Source of the DNA: Diphasiastrum complanatum
Lineage: Eukaryota; Streptophyta; Lycopodiopsida; Lycopodiales; Lycopodiaceae
DNA length: 64,000 nucleotides
Direction: 5' to 3'
NCBI GenBank assembly: GCA_029204225.1
Contig: MU832211.1
Location: forward strand, 1-64,000
Shown here: positions 1-13,000 of the stretch, piece by piece
How positions within the stretch are numbered: position 1 is the first letter of the stretch
How the letters are laid out: each line of letters begins with the position of its first letter
Notes under the pieces: generated by a model
Seen by the model: the letters and a program-made list of their open reading frames with translations, nothing else
What the model was told of the DNA's origin: nothing
Databases searched by the model: none
Translations under genes and position numbers: made by a program

Positions 1-2390
1 TCCTTAAATCATTTCAAAAAATAATAATTTATATAAACATTTATCGACTAAAGAAATCGGAGCCATGTATTTTGAGCAAATTGTGACATGATATGAGCCA
101 TCATATCAAGATTTGATATGTCAAACATGTGGGATAACTGGTCAAACTTTGATATTGTTTCAAAGTGAGTGTGTATGACCATGTCGTTCACTACATTTTT
201 AGGCATGTGTACTCTAGAAAATTCTATATGACCATGGCAATATGTTCATAAAGAAAAGTTTCAACTTGGGAGTTCTATTGAAGTGGATATGGGCATTAGA
301 AGTAGCCTATGTCAAGTGTTGAAACATATCTGAATTAACAAAATTGGAGATATCATGTATGATTGAAAACAACAATAATTTAGTATATTTGAATCTATGT
401 AGAAATGACAAAACAAAAACACAATACAATTCAATTGCATAGATGCACATTGATTGGATGCATAGCTATCATCACAATAGACTTCCTTTCATGTATCTCC
501 TCCAGATCCAAATCCCTAGCTATCATGAAAGTCCTCAAGGTATTTAAAATGGGATATTTTCTAGGCCATTTTCTCAACAATTCAGATCAAAAGAAGTTTC
601 ACCATCTCCCAAAATTTGATGCATAAGCAAATCTACTTTCACATTGAACAATTCTAAACATTCGATATCACCAAAAAAAAAAAAATGGAGTTTAGAAGTA
701 ATCACTTCCAAAACCCATTTTCAAAAAAAGGCTTGCATGCGTGAATGTCTTTAAGTATAATTTAAAGCCTATCTTGCTGCATCAAGAATGATCTATAATA
801 ATCGTTAGACTTAGTAGAATGAAACAAACTATAGCTCAAAAAAATCATTTCAAACAATTGGTCCCCACCAAATGTTTTGCTAAATGCAGCTAGTAAATAA
901 TATCCATTATACATATAAATATTGTGATAGATTATAGGCGTACATTTTTTGCGACATCATATACTTGTGTAACCAATACTACATAGGATGAAAAATTGAG
1001 AGAAGAATAACATCATAGAGAACTCAAATTCTCTTGAGCCAAAATGCTCCAAGTTATAGCCATCATCCACGAATGAAAATGGTAACCAAACGATTTTTAG
1101 TAAGACTGGGTAGGTCAATGAGCATAGCAACTAGCCACAGAAAAAAAAGGAAAACAATGAGAGTCCACAAGTCATTAGAAAAATAAGTGAGAAAAAGCTT
1201 TCTAATATAAATGCACAAAAGACACTTTCTATGAAAGAAATTTCTCTTTGATTGGTAAGAAATGCAAGAGAATACGGGTAGCAATAAATTTGAAATCAAC
1301 AAAAGACCTTAGAGGAAACTTCCTTGCATGTAACTTTTTACATTCAAGTTCCATCACCTATTAGAAAAAATATAGCACTTTACCTTCGAAGATTGCTCAA
1401 ACTTCAATAACATGATGTATAGAGAGCATTTGGGATGTATTTGTAACAATTTCTATATAGTTGCAACTTCATCATGGGATTTGAATAGTTGGGTCAAACT
1501 AAAATGGTGTGCAAACTACTTGGATTGAGATGAAACACAACTATATTGATTAGATAGGCTTACAGAATGATGTTTTCTACAATGTGGATCTTGTTCTATT
1601 GTTTAGAAGGTAACTCTCATAGCTGGATAGGGACTTGATTAGTTATAGACTACTCAATTTAAGAGATGAATATTTGAGTTTTTCACATATGTAATGTTCT
1701 TACATAATTCCAGATTCTCTCCTTAGAAGATTCAGATAAAAGTATTGAATTAGACTAATACCATTTTTCAAGGACATTGGAATCTCGGTCAATTTTAAGT
1801 GATATTGGATAGCTCGAGTAAATTTGCTATTTGTATAAAACATAATCATGGTTTTACTAGATGGGAACTCCTTACGAGAGTGGGAGTCTAGAGTTTACAA
1901 ATTGAGGTGCAAGTATGATTTGGCAATTGGCATAAGAAATGGTATTTTATGAAAAAATTCGTGCATGTGTGCAACTATAGATATCCATTGTTAGGTATCT
2001 AAATTTTTGACCACATGCTTTGAAGAGTACTATGAAGTTCACACATTGGGAGGCTACCAAAAGAAGCCTTGAAATACCTGAAGGTCTATAGAAACCTTGA
2101 TCCTAGCTCACTATTGAAAGTTCAAATAAATACATGTGGATACTTAGACGCAACTTGGGCTCGAAACTTGGATGATAGGATACCTACATCAAGGTCTCTT
2201 CTTGACAGTGCCTTTCTGAACTTTTCTAGCACAAAATGAAGTGTGGTAGCACTCTAAAAAAATGAATCAGGAGTACGTAAAATTTGCTTAAACTACTGTA
2301 GCAATTGTATAGCTTCAAGTTTTGCTCTCGTAGATTGGTTTCATGCTAACCTATAAGCACACAACTATTGCCTATGTTAGGATCCAAAAA
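1..2390. other. AT-rich flank, no gene recognised
   Basis: I see no coding exon, RNA gene or recognisable element. Open frames here are short (under 80 codons), show no family motif and have no convincing splice context. The stretch lies downstream of the 3' end of the minus-strand host gene. Confidence 0.5.
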
Positions 2391-2395
2391 TCAAG

Positions 2396-2646
2396 TTACA
2401 CAAATAACAAAGTTGAATATTGGGCAAGATTGTTGATGTTTTCCCTAAGCCTATGACATCTGGGATTGAGTACAAAGTGCAAGTAACTTTTTATGTTCTT
2501 TTCTTTATCGATTTCTTTGCCAAGGTTATCAACATATGATCTAGCCTTTTCATCTGAAATGTCTTTGCTTTGTGTTTCTGCATACTCATAACATTTATGC
2601 AAGAGAAGAGTAGCTCCTTTTGCGAGTTCCAGCAACCATCCCTTTC
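2396..2646 (-). other. unrecognised open frame, possibly LINE-derived
   Basis: About 80 codons are open on the minus strand, rich in Lys, Glu and Leu and likely helical (WLLELAKGATLLLHKC near the start). No ATG begins the frame. I considered an RPW8-like helical domain, but the match is too weak to name. The LINE endonuclease remnant just upstream on the same strand makes a decayed LINE linker the simpler reading. Function unknown. Confidence 0.2.
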
Positions 2647-2952
2647 CTTTTACGGAGATTTACAATCATTCTTGGGCTTTAATGAAGTAGATTTACTGCG
2701 TTGAGATGTCTCTGTAGGCACTCATGGTCTTTGCTAACCCAAACAACTAATCAGATCAGTCCATCCCTGCCTTCTGAAATTCGGCATTGCATTTTTCAGT
2801 ATTCGCAGTCGCGTTCCTGGATAATATTTTGAAATCCAAGCTAGTATATCATTTAGTTTCAAGGGGCACTTCTAACCTCTCTACAATTGGATCTTAGCAC
2901 ACTTGTCACAGCAAATCTTCTTGCTGTCTTTCAACCATTGTTTTTTCCAGGA

Positions 2953-3066
2953 TTCAGCGAGTTTTCTGTACTAGGCATGCATCTGATTTCGGCACAATTG
3001 AGTACATTATTCAGCAAGTTTTCTGTACTAGGCATGCATCTGATTTGGGCACAATTGAGTACATTC
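2953..3066. repeat. 57-bp tandem duplication, two copies
   Basis: Two adjacent 57-bp units start at 2953 and 3010 and differ at only a few positions. The shared core reads GTTTTCTGTACTAGGCATGC. The period equals 19 codons, so an open frame survives on both strands. I read it as replication slippage inside a decayed LINE remnant. Confidence 0.85.
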
Positions 3067-3289
3067 TGCAGTTTCCAACATGGATCTCAGCGGGCTTTTC
3101 ATCACAGTTCCTCTTTGCCAAAACTTCACAATTCCTTGTACTTCTGGTATTTCATCTCTGTTTTTCCAGCATGCTTTGAGACCACAATTCAGAGCGAGGA
3201 ACCACAGCTTCGAAGGTCCCTTCAAATCATTCATGTAGCTAGTGCATGTCAAACGGAGGAGTGAAAGCTATATAATCTCACTTTACTTC

Positions 3290-3948
3290 TCCAATGGCAA
3301 ACAAAAGTGGCCTGTGTTTGTCTCTGGCTGGACACCAACCACTTCAAACCTTGCATTATCTTCCACACACGACTTGCTAGGAATTTACAAATCAATTACA
3401 CTTCTGTCCAGGCCTTCGTATGAAAACAATGTTTCAAGTTCTTAGTGAAGTTCAACACTACTATCTCAAAGCAACTGCACATTGAAATTGTTCTCTACCT
3501 CTTCTGGTGACAGGAGCAGTATCCTCAGAGAATCTATCCCATTGAATGTCATCTACTTCCTATAACCAAACTGGATCTCCAAAGTCACTACTGCCTTGCG
3601 ATTGCCCATCTGCAATTCTAGCTTGGAATCCCCAAATGTCTCTCCAAATCCCAAATGATGTCATTGGATTCTTCATGATTTTGACTTTGTAGGTGAGAAC
3701 AAGCTCCTTGTAATGCATTTCGGACCATATAAACTTGTTCCATTGACAAGCCTTGATAAACTTCACCAAAGATAAAAATTTCGGGTGAATGTAACATGTA
3801 ATCCCACCAAATCCCTGACCTCCCGTGTAGTATTTGCTTAAAGAAAGTCTGAATATCCGGGAAAACGACTTATACTCCAAAGTTTCCATAAATGCAATCA
3901 GAATTACTTTATCAAGGAACGGTTCATTGATGTTCCATGCACACACCT
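3290..3948 (-). mobile_element. Degenerate LINE endonuclease domain
   Basis: Read on the minus strand across several stops and frameshifts, the order of motifs is that of an APE-type LINE endonuclease. It starts with WNIN, then GQGFGGITCYIHPKF (the G-GGV-A--Y block), then GFQARIADGQSQ (normally GDFNAR-G-RQ). Further on come a W-R-SED block, a SVIDL block (normally SVVDYF) and a last block that replaces SDH-pLsl. The same motifs are intact in the LINE near 60.5 kb. Many lesions and a missing reverse transcriptase show an old copy. The 4.0-4.7 kb stretch upstream may be its decayed ORF1. Confidence 0.6.
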
Positions 3949-5585
3949 GAAGTTCAGAGAACTGCTACAATGTTTTTAATTATCAAGGATGATAGCATCC
4001 ATGTTTCTAATGAATGCAGTTTTGCCATTTCTTTGTGCTTCTTTGAATTTCTCTCCAGCTTAACCTTTTGCTTATTTCACTGATGTGGAGTTAAATCGTC
4101 ATTCAGCTACATTCTCTCCCCTCTTAGTAATGAACGATTGCTCATTGCCCTATTTCTGTTGTCAACATCTTCAGATCTGATGACACTTTTAAAAGCGTGG
4201 TGATTATGTGCACCATCTTGAAGAATTGTCTTCCTCGATTAGATTCTTGTAAACCAGGACTTTTCTTGCCATTCTCGTTTCCAGATAGATTCAAGCCTTT
4301 AATCAGAATCTTCAGTTCAGAATCCTAACTCATCTTTAATAGATGATAATTCCACCTTGATTTTCTTTTGCTCAGTATTCATATTTTCTCATCGGACTTG
4401 TAAGGACATTAACTCTGAAGTGCATCAAACTGTTTTGGACAAGGTTTTCCCTTAAAGCCTTGATCCATTTTACATCCATGGGAATGTCTTCCTTTTGATT
4501 CTCTCTTTTCTTAGTTGATTCCGTGGCCGTATTCCAGTTGGCAAATCATTGTTAGGGAAAATCACTGTTGGCAAATAGCTATTAAAGCAGTCGTTAAAGA
4601 TTGAAAATCACTGACAAGGCAAACAGAATTCAACCTGCTTGCTCAGTTCCTACTCTCTATCCAGCCTTCAGATTTCTGGGCAAAAACGAATCTGCAATTG
4701 CTGAGCAGTCAGCAGGAATAGATTAGCTGACTGCTACAAATATATTTGCAACAGCTTTTGCTGACAAAAGAGATCAATAGACCATAGGTGGATCAACTCC
4801 ACAGAAAAGCCTAAGCTATCTATTCTTTTTGGTTATTGGAGATAGAATTGAAACCTAAGCAGAAAACCTTGACAACATGCCTTCAGTTATTTGAAAATTT
4901 GGTTGAGAATATTTCACTATTGCAATTGACACATCTCAATTCTCAAGGCTTTGTAGAGGTACCCATTACTTTTGAACTATTATCAATTGCAGTGGGGCAT
5001 GGGCATGTGGGTAGAATTGTTGACTGCAGCCAGAAAGGTGCAAGCTCAAATCCCAACCACTGTGTAGTGACTTCTACTAAGGAGCTTAGCTCCATAAATG
5101 GCTTGGCCAGGTTGTATATAACAACCACTAGTTGCTCAATAATGTGGCAAAAAGAAACGATAGTCCTTTAATTTTCTTCATTTAACAACAATCAAGTAGA
5201 ATCCACCAGCATTTAGGTTCAAAGACACTAACTTAATGAAAATTTTGGTTTATCTAAGGGAAATGTTTGTGAAACGTCTTTAGATTTCTAAATTTTTTTG
5301 ACTTGCCTTTAAATTGATATTTAGAGGTGAGCTTTCAAAGGTAGGTATGAATCCACTTTAGATTTGAAGGCTTGTATAAAGTCTGGTGCAAATTGGCCCT
5401 TAAAGTTGTCATTAGAATTTAAAAACTAGATATGAAATAGAAGTATTATTAGCAAAAGCCGTGTGTCACAGAAAAAGACCGAGAGATGGATTTGACGGAG
5501 TCCGACCTGCAAATAGGGGCACTTGCAGCTTATCATGAACACCTCATAGCGACTCCCACAAAAGGATCAAGGTTGTTGTTCCTGA
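3949..5585. other. No firm feature
   Basis: The part from 4000 to 4700 could be the decayed 5' half of the LINE on the minus strand, but no conserved motif supports it. From 4836 a 111-codon plus-strand frame is open and matches nothing I recognise. Confidence 0.35.
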
Positions 5586-6130
5586 AGGGCTGCATTCAAG
5601 GTATGATCACCCACATCAAGAGCATCGCACAATTACTTGTCAGACGGAAAGTTTGGTAGAGGAATTAGGCATTCAATGCGAAGAAAATGTGACCCCCATC
5701 TATGTGGAGACGGCCAACGGTACAATGACGACTTGTAGATTGGCAACCAATTTGCCAATCTCACTAGGCACTTGGAAGAACCGAATAACGTTCACCATCT
5801 TGAAGATGAATGCTTTCGATGCCATCTTGGGACTAAGTTGGCTCAACAAACATGTTCTTGCTTTCTTGGCAAAGAGGGTTATCTTGTGTTGTTATATAAT
5901 GGCAGAAGACCTTGCGTTGTCAGAGCTGTGTCAGGAGATCAATTAGAGACGAACGACACATTTGAACCTGAGCCAGCCATTCCTTCAAATCTCATTCACC
6001 TCTTTAACGAAGAAACCAGCAAAGACAAATCAGATGACAAAGTATCAGACGGAGCCAACATTGCCTATAGCTTTGACATTGGAGATGGATCCAAGCGCAA
6101 ATTTCGAGCTCAAGGAGCTCAACCTGTGTG
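5586..6130 (+). mobile_element. Ty3/gypsy protease remnant
   Basis: A retropepsin-like domain is visible in pieces. An ASHNYLSD segment near 5620 stands where the active-site DSGA-HNF-S block belongs, and its catalytic Asp is lost. After a frameshift come SLVEELGI, the VETANGTMTTC block and the FDAILGLSWLNKH block that closes gypsy proteases (to about 5860). A second frameshift follows. Gag, reverse transcriptase and integrase are absent. It is a dead fragment. Confidence 0.7.
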
Positions 6131-6489
6131 ATAAATGGAAAATCTAGAGTCCAAAGGGACTCATTCTAGCGCACTGAACACAATATATCTCAGGCTCAAA
6201 GGAGCTCTTAGGTACCTTTTCTTTCCATATTAATAAAGACGGCCGCCGGTTTACTAGGGCCTAAGTACTTTAGCTAACCGTGCAGCTTTACACAGGTTTT
6301 ACGTAAGTGAACTAGATCTACACTTCTCCCCTGGTAAGTATAAGATGTATTCTTATTTTAAAGTTAGTCTTTTTCGGCTAGTGAATAAAGCCTATGCCTT
6401 TGTACTTATGATAGATCTGGCTGGTAAAACAAGCCTACGCCATGAGTCTTAGGTTCTAGTTTGGCCCTGATGAGGGCATTTGCTTTCTT

Positions 6490-7205
6490 AAAAGAAGGGA
6501 GAATGTTGTAAAATTGACTCGAGTGCACCTAGTGTGCCCCGTAAGACTCGGACAGGACACTCCCAAAGGTTCCAAAGCAAGTACGAGTCAAGGACTGAAC
6601 TTCAACCTGTGGTGAGCCAGTCATTTAGTCACAAGTCATGAGCTAGCTCTGGTGATCGAGTCATGGCCTATAGACAGCTCCCGGGACCGTGTCCAGGAGC
6701 TAAGCTGATTCTGCTTGCTGGGATAGCTCCCGGGATCTATATTTGGGAGCTAGACTGATTCTGCCAAGCTTAATCAGCAAAATAAAATCTAAGTCCAGAA
6801 AAGTGTGCTTTACCAGATATTTCAGGACAGTGGGGACGCACCGAATCACAACAAAAATTCAGGAGAGAGTTCGGCAGACAGAAAGTTGGGCAGCTCGCTA
6901 GGAATCCAGTTGACAAGTCTTAGCTCCCTCTACCAGCGCGAGCCACAGGCACAATGCCCAGCATGTGTTGGTGGCCTCGAGACTAGTCAGTCTATGCATA
7001 AATGTAATCTCTTCTAGATTTAATAGAGTTGATCCTTGGGGATGATTACCATTTCAGTTTCGCCTCCGGGACTAGTCCAAGTGGAAGGACCCTTACTACA
7101 ACCTAAGTTGACTTTTTCAGTGAATGTCGGATGAATGTTAGACTTAAGCGTGTCTTGGGAAAACTGCTCAAGTCCCAGTGCCCTTTGAGGCACCGGCATT
7201 ACAAA
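6490..7205 (+). mobile_element. Polypurine tract and putative gypsy 3' LTR
   Basis: The purine run AAAAGAAGGGAGAA at 6490-6503 is directly followed by TGTTGTAAAATTGACTCGAG, the layout of a polypurine tract and the 5' end of a 3' LTR. It lies downstream of the protease remnant on the same strand, with the rest of pol deleted. The far end of the LTR is uncertain; an ACA near 7203 is one candidate. No second LTR or target duplication was found. Confidence 0.5.
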
Positions 7206-9902
7206 ATGCAACTAAGAAATGTTCTGGACTAGGAACCTTAATCTCCCAGGACCTTATGTTCCCCCTACCATTTGAGTACCATGGTAGGTAACATTTCACA
7301 CCCTCCTTTCAAACTCTTGGCAAAAATTGGCAAGTGTAGTAGAACCATGTAATATGATTCGTCATTTTTTGAAAAGTTACTTGTGATTGGCAATTTGGCC
7401 TTGAGTTGCAAATGGCAATTCAACTTGCCAAGCAATAGGGCTGGGTCCAAAAACTACACTTAAGTTGCCTTTACATGGGGGAAGAGGGACTGCCACCTCA
7501 TGTGTAGCTCAAGCATAGTCCAAAAGGGGGCAGGTTCCTTTTTTTGGTCACATCCTGATCAATACCAAATAATACAATAAACTAGATAAATTGTAAATCT
7601 AATTGAACCGTATAGGTATAGTACTGCATTTTGAGCTTACATAAAATACAGAAGATTGAATCTAATTCTTAACAAAAACCACCAATACTCCTTGATTTGG
7701 TGCTTAGTTGCCCGTTACGGAACGGAATGCATTCCATGCCGGAACACAAAGGAAAAAAAAACCATATCCTGAGAATTAATATCCAAAGAACTAAAAACCA
7801 TATGCCAGAGTTTAAATGGCTTAAATGTAATAAAAGTAGCATAGAAAAGAATTAGCTGTAAACTATCTAGAGGATTCAAACCTCCTAATAAATGCAACAA
7901 CCAAAACCCAAATTTTGGAGGAATTCAGTGCCTCTAAAGAATGTTTTTGGAATTGAATAGATTTTTCTACGTCTGTCTATTAAGTCTGTTGACTCTATTC
8001 TACCTTAACACATTACCAGGGGTCTGTTCATCTCCTTGGGCTTTGTTTCACATCTTGAGGATAGACTGAAGCTTTGTGTTTTCGGATGGGGGCCAAAATC
8101 AGGATGAGAATAACGGCCGTCTCTAATTATATTGCGTGCATCCCATTTCTGGGTGAAAGAGCTACGTCAGCCATCAGCAAGTGTTCATTGCTTAAACTGA
8201 AAACACTGTTAACTTTCAAATACAACCCATGGAACTTACTTCATGAGTAAAAGTTTCCTTCAGGTTTTTTGAGCTAAAAAATTAATTCCAGATGCAAGCA
8301 AAAGTCACTCCACAGAATTTACCTGCCCGGTAACCCATGAAAATCGATAACCAGACATTTACAGGCCCATAAAGGTTCGACTGCTGGTAGATCTTTTAGT
8401 TTTGTGAATCAAGATTTCATTAAAAACTGATGCATAAAAACCATTTACAGCCCCTCATATGATCGTTTTGTGTTAGAGCAATTGATACTCTTGCTCGATT
8501 TTTATATCATATATTGTTTTTCTTGAGACCTTCACTGGTAGTTTGGATGATTTGAAATTACAGTGAGCCCTTCTCAAATGGCTAAATAAACCGGCAGGAT
8601 TTGTGGCATAGGTTAAGCGCACACAACACATCTAGGTGTGAAGAAAAATGACATTGCTTGCATGAATTTCTTGGATTGATTCATCCTGAGAGTCATTTCC
8701 TGGCTTATTCTTTCCTGAAAACCCTGAATCTGAACAATGCCTGAACCAGTGATTCTCAATCTACAGTTGGATCTTAAGCCTTCCCAATACAAATTCCAAT
8801 TCCATATAACACCATATAGATGAGATAAAAAAAAAAAAAAAAGTTCCGACCCAGTACGTTCTGGAACGAACAGTATGGTACATACAGTACTTTCCGACCC
8901 AAAAGGGTCAGAACAGGTTTCTAAGATTTGGTGTACCTTGCTACTACATGAGTGCACTTTCCTCGTCCAATGCAATTATACATTTGCTACTATCCCTCCA
9001 ATTATTCTTCCTATTCCTCCAACTACCAATGTGCCAATCAAACTACCACATCTTTTCATGACATATTTCAAGAAATACAACTAATGTAGGCCAGCCACAA
9101 GAGCTCTACAAGTTGTCAGTGCCTATAGTTTAAAACAGGCCTAAATCAAAATTGATATAATTTTTTCTACAATAGATATTTTCAAATTAAACACTCATAA
9201 TACCTTAAATCAGTCAATTTCTTTTGCAGTAATTTGGTAGGCTAATATATAATACAATTCAGAAACAAACAACAGTGCATACTTTAATGTTCTACTATAG
9301 GGAATACCCATTTGCAAAATTTTCTCTTTTCGAAGCTGTCAATATTGTTAACAATGTTGCCTACCTAGATTTTGATAAAGATCCATAACAAGTTAATGAA
9401 TTTCAAAAGCATGACTGAAATCAATATTGCTCTTAGATCCACAACAATTACGTTTATCAAAATCCAATTTATGAATCCCAACAGTAAGATTCAAAATTAT
9501 GCTCTTAGTTCATGAATTCATATCACTATGATTTTTGTTCAATTGCTCGTGTGAAAGCCTTTTGAACAGAAAATAAAATTCCCAAATTGGAATGAGGATA
9601 CCATAATCAAATTAGCATGTTACATATCATAGTGCAAGTGCCACGTGTAGCACCATCTTATTGTCACTTCATCTTTTGGATACAAAAGACATAGCTTGTG
9701 TTGGATAGTTCAAGTTCAGTATGTCATCTTTACAACCAAGAAAAAGGCAAGAGCAAAAAAACAAAACTATGCAATCAAATAATCATAGTCTTGTGAGGAA
9801 TCTGTGTGGAGTACGAAAGATGGCTGCAAGCTCGCTATTCTCAAAACTGCCAAGAGAAAGCAACAAAACTGAATACAAATCACCCAATTTAAGTTGCCTT
9901 GG
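7206..9902. other. 3' flank of the CHFR-like gene
   Basis: No coding sequence is recognised. The part near 9900 going down is the expected 3' untranslated region of the minus-strand gene; I could not place its poly(A) site. It contains one inverted-repeat element (7703-7795) and a poly(A) run near 8827-8841 next to a GGAACG-rich segment. Confidence 0.45.
7703..7795 (-). mobile_element. MITE-like element, diverged copy
   Basis: The segment starts with CTTAGTTGCCCGTT and continues through a GGAACG/CGGAACA palindromic part, an A-rich run and CATATCCTGAGAATTAAT. The same blocks occur in the same order, reverse-complemented, in the element at 35049-35184. The right terminal repeat has decayed to AGAACTAAA. 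It has no coding capacity. Confidence 0.6.
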
Positions 9903-10031
9903 TTAGGTAGGTTGTCGAGCTGGCTCACAAACGTGATTTAATTTTCGAGCATGTGACTCCTTGTGGAGCTGTGTCCTGCACCTATATCCATACCAGCAAT
10001 CAATCCTGCCTGCTGCATCAGGGGGTAGTTC
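9903..10031 (-). CDS. CHFR: CHFR exon 12: PBZ zinc finger and stop
   Basis: The acceptor is TTTTTTAACTCTCAG. The exon codes 42 residues and TAA, starting ELPPDA. The [11 protein letters not shown]...HARKLNHVC segment has C-x5-C and H-x5-H, the ligand pattern of a PAR-binding zinc finger. It matches the end of CHFR proteins (CYWGRNCRTQ...KFNHIC in the animal form). Cys-to-His spacing is slightly longer than in animal CHFR. Confidence 0.93.
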   Translation of the reverse strand, partial: ELPPDAAGRIDCWYGYRCRTQLHKESHARKLNHVCEPARQPT

Positions 10032-13000
10032 CTGAGAGTTAAAAAATCATCAGACATGAAAAACTTCAATGGAATACAGTTTGAGTTAATAATATGCGGC
10101 CCTATCCCAATGTTGTTGCTAGCCCTAGCGCACAATTCTCTGGGTGTCTCCAAAATTTTGAAAATGTATCTCATTAAACCTTCCTGAAACCATTGGGATT
10201 TTCCCATACTCCGATGACAACAAGGGTTTTGGCATGTGCGAGTTTACTCGCAGATCATGCAAAATACTTGCAAAAACTTGTAAAATGCCAAAGCCCTACA
10301 ATGAGATAATCAAGAACCTTAATGATATAAGGCCAACAACTCAGTACTTAAGAGTCTACAAGACTACAACAAAATACTTTTCTCCAGAAAAAACTCCAAA
10401 TGCATGTAATCTGCCTACAACCCTCCAAATTTTACAAAGATTTGTTTTTTCCAGCCTCGCTCCATATTTCTTGAATCCAAGAGATGGACATGGAATTGCT
10501 AAGTGGACTTCAAATTCTGTACTGGTACAGGTACAATATTATTCAAATTCAGACACCTTCTGAAACGAAAGAGCTCCAACGCCCATAAGAAATCCATCTC
10601 AACAGCAATATTAATGAAACAAATTCTAGGCTAGTAACTTATAAGACATATCTCGTCCTAAACTCCAAAGTTTATCTCACATATAGTTTCGTAGCATCTG
10701 GAACAACCTTGTACAGAACACATTTCTGCACATCCACCATACGGAACATGTGAACATTTCCCACGTTCCATATGAAGACAAATAAAAAATTCAACCCATT
10801 TTGTTTGGTACATATGAAACAAAAATGTATCCATTGAAAAGGTACTTGTGGCCATCCAAAACTGTATAAGTTACCAACAATCACAAGTCCATCAATGGAA
10901 AACATTATGATAGAATCCCTGTTGGCTGTAATAATTGTTGTGCATGTAGTATATATTTTATTTCTTAAAGCCCTATTTTTTGGATCTATCATCATCTTCA
11001 GGAAACTGCATCAAAAATTACCATAACAGATCTCCCCACATGCGCTGCAGTTTTAGCAAGTCTTGAAACGAACACATTATCAGTAACTCTTATGGTAATG
11101 AAAACCTTACACTTTTAGGGACCGACAATCTGAACTTGTAAAAGAGATGTTGAACGATAAAGTCTGCACAATTACTGCAACAAAATAGGGTTAGATTAGA
11201 ATAAGAACATTTGTAAAAGAAATCTAGAACACTTAAGGGCTTTTAGGTAGTCAAACTAAGAGCTTTCCACTTGATGGCTTTTAGAAAATCAAACACTTAT
11301 AGTAGATCAAACTAAAGGAGTTTTAACTTGAGGGCCTTTAGAAGATCAAACTAAGCAAATTTACTTGAGGGTGGGTTCTTAGGAGATCAAACCAGTTCTC
11401 CATACTTACCACTAGGTCAACTTAAGGACATTTAGAAGGTCAATTTAAGGAGAGTTTACTTGAGCGCTTTTAGGGGATCGAACTAGTTTTCCATAGTTAA
11501 CAACAAAGACTGAATAAATCTTGAATCATGCCATTGTAACTACTTGTCTTGTATAACATGCTGAAATCTTGATACGTTCACTAAACTTATTTCTTGAATG
11601 CATACAGATCCCTTTAAAATAGTCGTTTTATGTACTGAAAAGAAAGGTCCTGACATCCTCAACCTGACACTCTTTTCGGATCGATGAGACTCAGAATACA
11701 GGATAGCATCCAACATAACAAAGAAGGCATGCACAGTCTTCAGCTTTATGGAGTCCACCCACAAAACCTTAGATTACCAGTTCTATGTGTAGCGCAGATA
11801 AAATGCTATTTCTTCCCTACTCAATTTATCAGCACCCAGGAGTAGGGGAAGGTCACATGCACAAAGATATGCCCACATTAACTTTCAGGCATTTGAATTT
11901 TGTAAAGAGATAAATTCAATAAGTTTCTATCACTTCTTCAGTGTTAACGGGCAGCCTCAGCCATGAGAAACACTTGGCACTAAAGGATGAAGCCAATCAA
12001 ACGAGCAGGCTTATGATACAAAGATACTTGATAGTCCCTGAATGAAGTCCTCATTTTTTCTTTGTATTTTGGATGGCCTCACCCAGCACAATATCGGGGC
12101 ATGTTTTGATCAACCTAGAGAAGGTTTGTCCAATTTGGTGATCCTAACAGTTCATACTCCAATTTGCTGCAATGGGCTGGGATTGTGTCGAAAGTAAAAA
12201 CCTCATATTTCAATTTCACATCTGGAAAGGGCCCCAGCCACCACCCTTCTGCTGTTTGAAGCCAATTGGCCTTGGGCCACTGCCCTTGGTTTACATAGTG
12301 GAAAGCCCTTAAGACTGAACCCTTCCCACCCATTTTAATTATGTGCAAGATGATTTGCAAGAACCCAAGAAGGGCCATGCAATAACAAGTACAATAAATC
12401 GAAGGCATACATAGACGTGGAAACAAGACCTTTTACATAATAAACCGTTCATCAGAAAAGCCGTCTATGAAGATGAAAACTAAATCCATATCTAGAAAAG
12501 GTAGCATTAATTTAGTTACATAACACTTTTAGGGCATGATGAAGACCATACTCGCAAAGAGGTGAATCTGAGGTCAGTGGTGTCTGTGTAAAAGTTGGCC
12601 GATCTGGCACATTCACAAGACAGAAAAATGTTACAACACTTACAAACTGTGATCCAAGCATACTCAAAGTTATAGTCTAGTGAAAGTGTCTATTTTGTTC
12701 TTGCAAATGGGTTTTCCAGATAAAGCAAAGCCAGTTTGATGGGATATGTCAATGCTTGAAAAGGCCGCAAAGACTTACCAATTTCACCAGTGTCTAGTTT
12801 GTGGCTCCATTCTTGCACTAAATTCGTGATTGTCAACCTATGTTCTGCTATGTAGCGCCGGGTGATCTGGAAAACATAACCACATCAATAATCAAAGTTG
12901 CTATCTATGCAATAAAGCATTTACTAGGATATATTGTAAACAGACGAACCCAGATTTGAGTTAAAACTTACATCTTGTTCAATGGTGTTACCCTGGAAGG

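Noticed and set aside
2396-2646. RPW8-like or other host helical domain on the minus strand
   Set aside because: Only a vague resemblance in one helix, no splice-joined neighbours, and it lies next to a LINE remnant on the same strand.
10234-10563. 109-codon plus-strand frame
   Set aside because: Lies in CHFR intron 11 on the opposite strand, has no family motif and no splice context.
12502-12551. Exon 10 read-through ending in ALKVLCN and a stop as the end of the host gene
   Set aside because: Splicing at the GTATGG donor to exon 11 restores the C-D-N-C pair and leads on to the CHFR tail, which fits the family far better.
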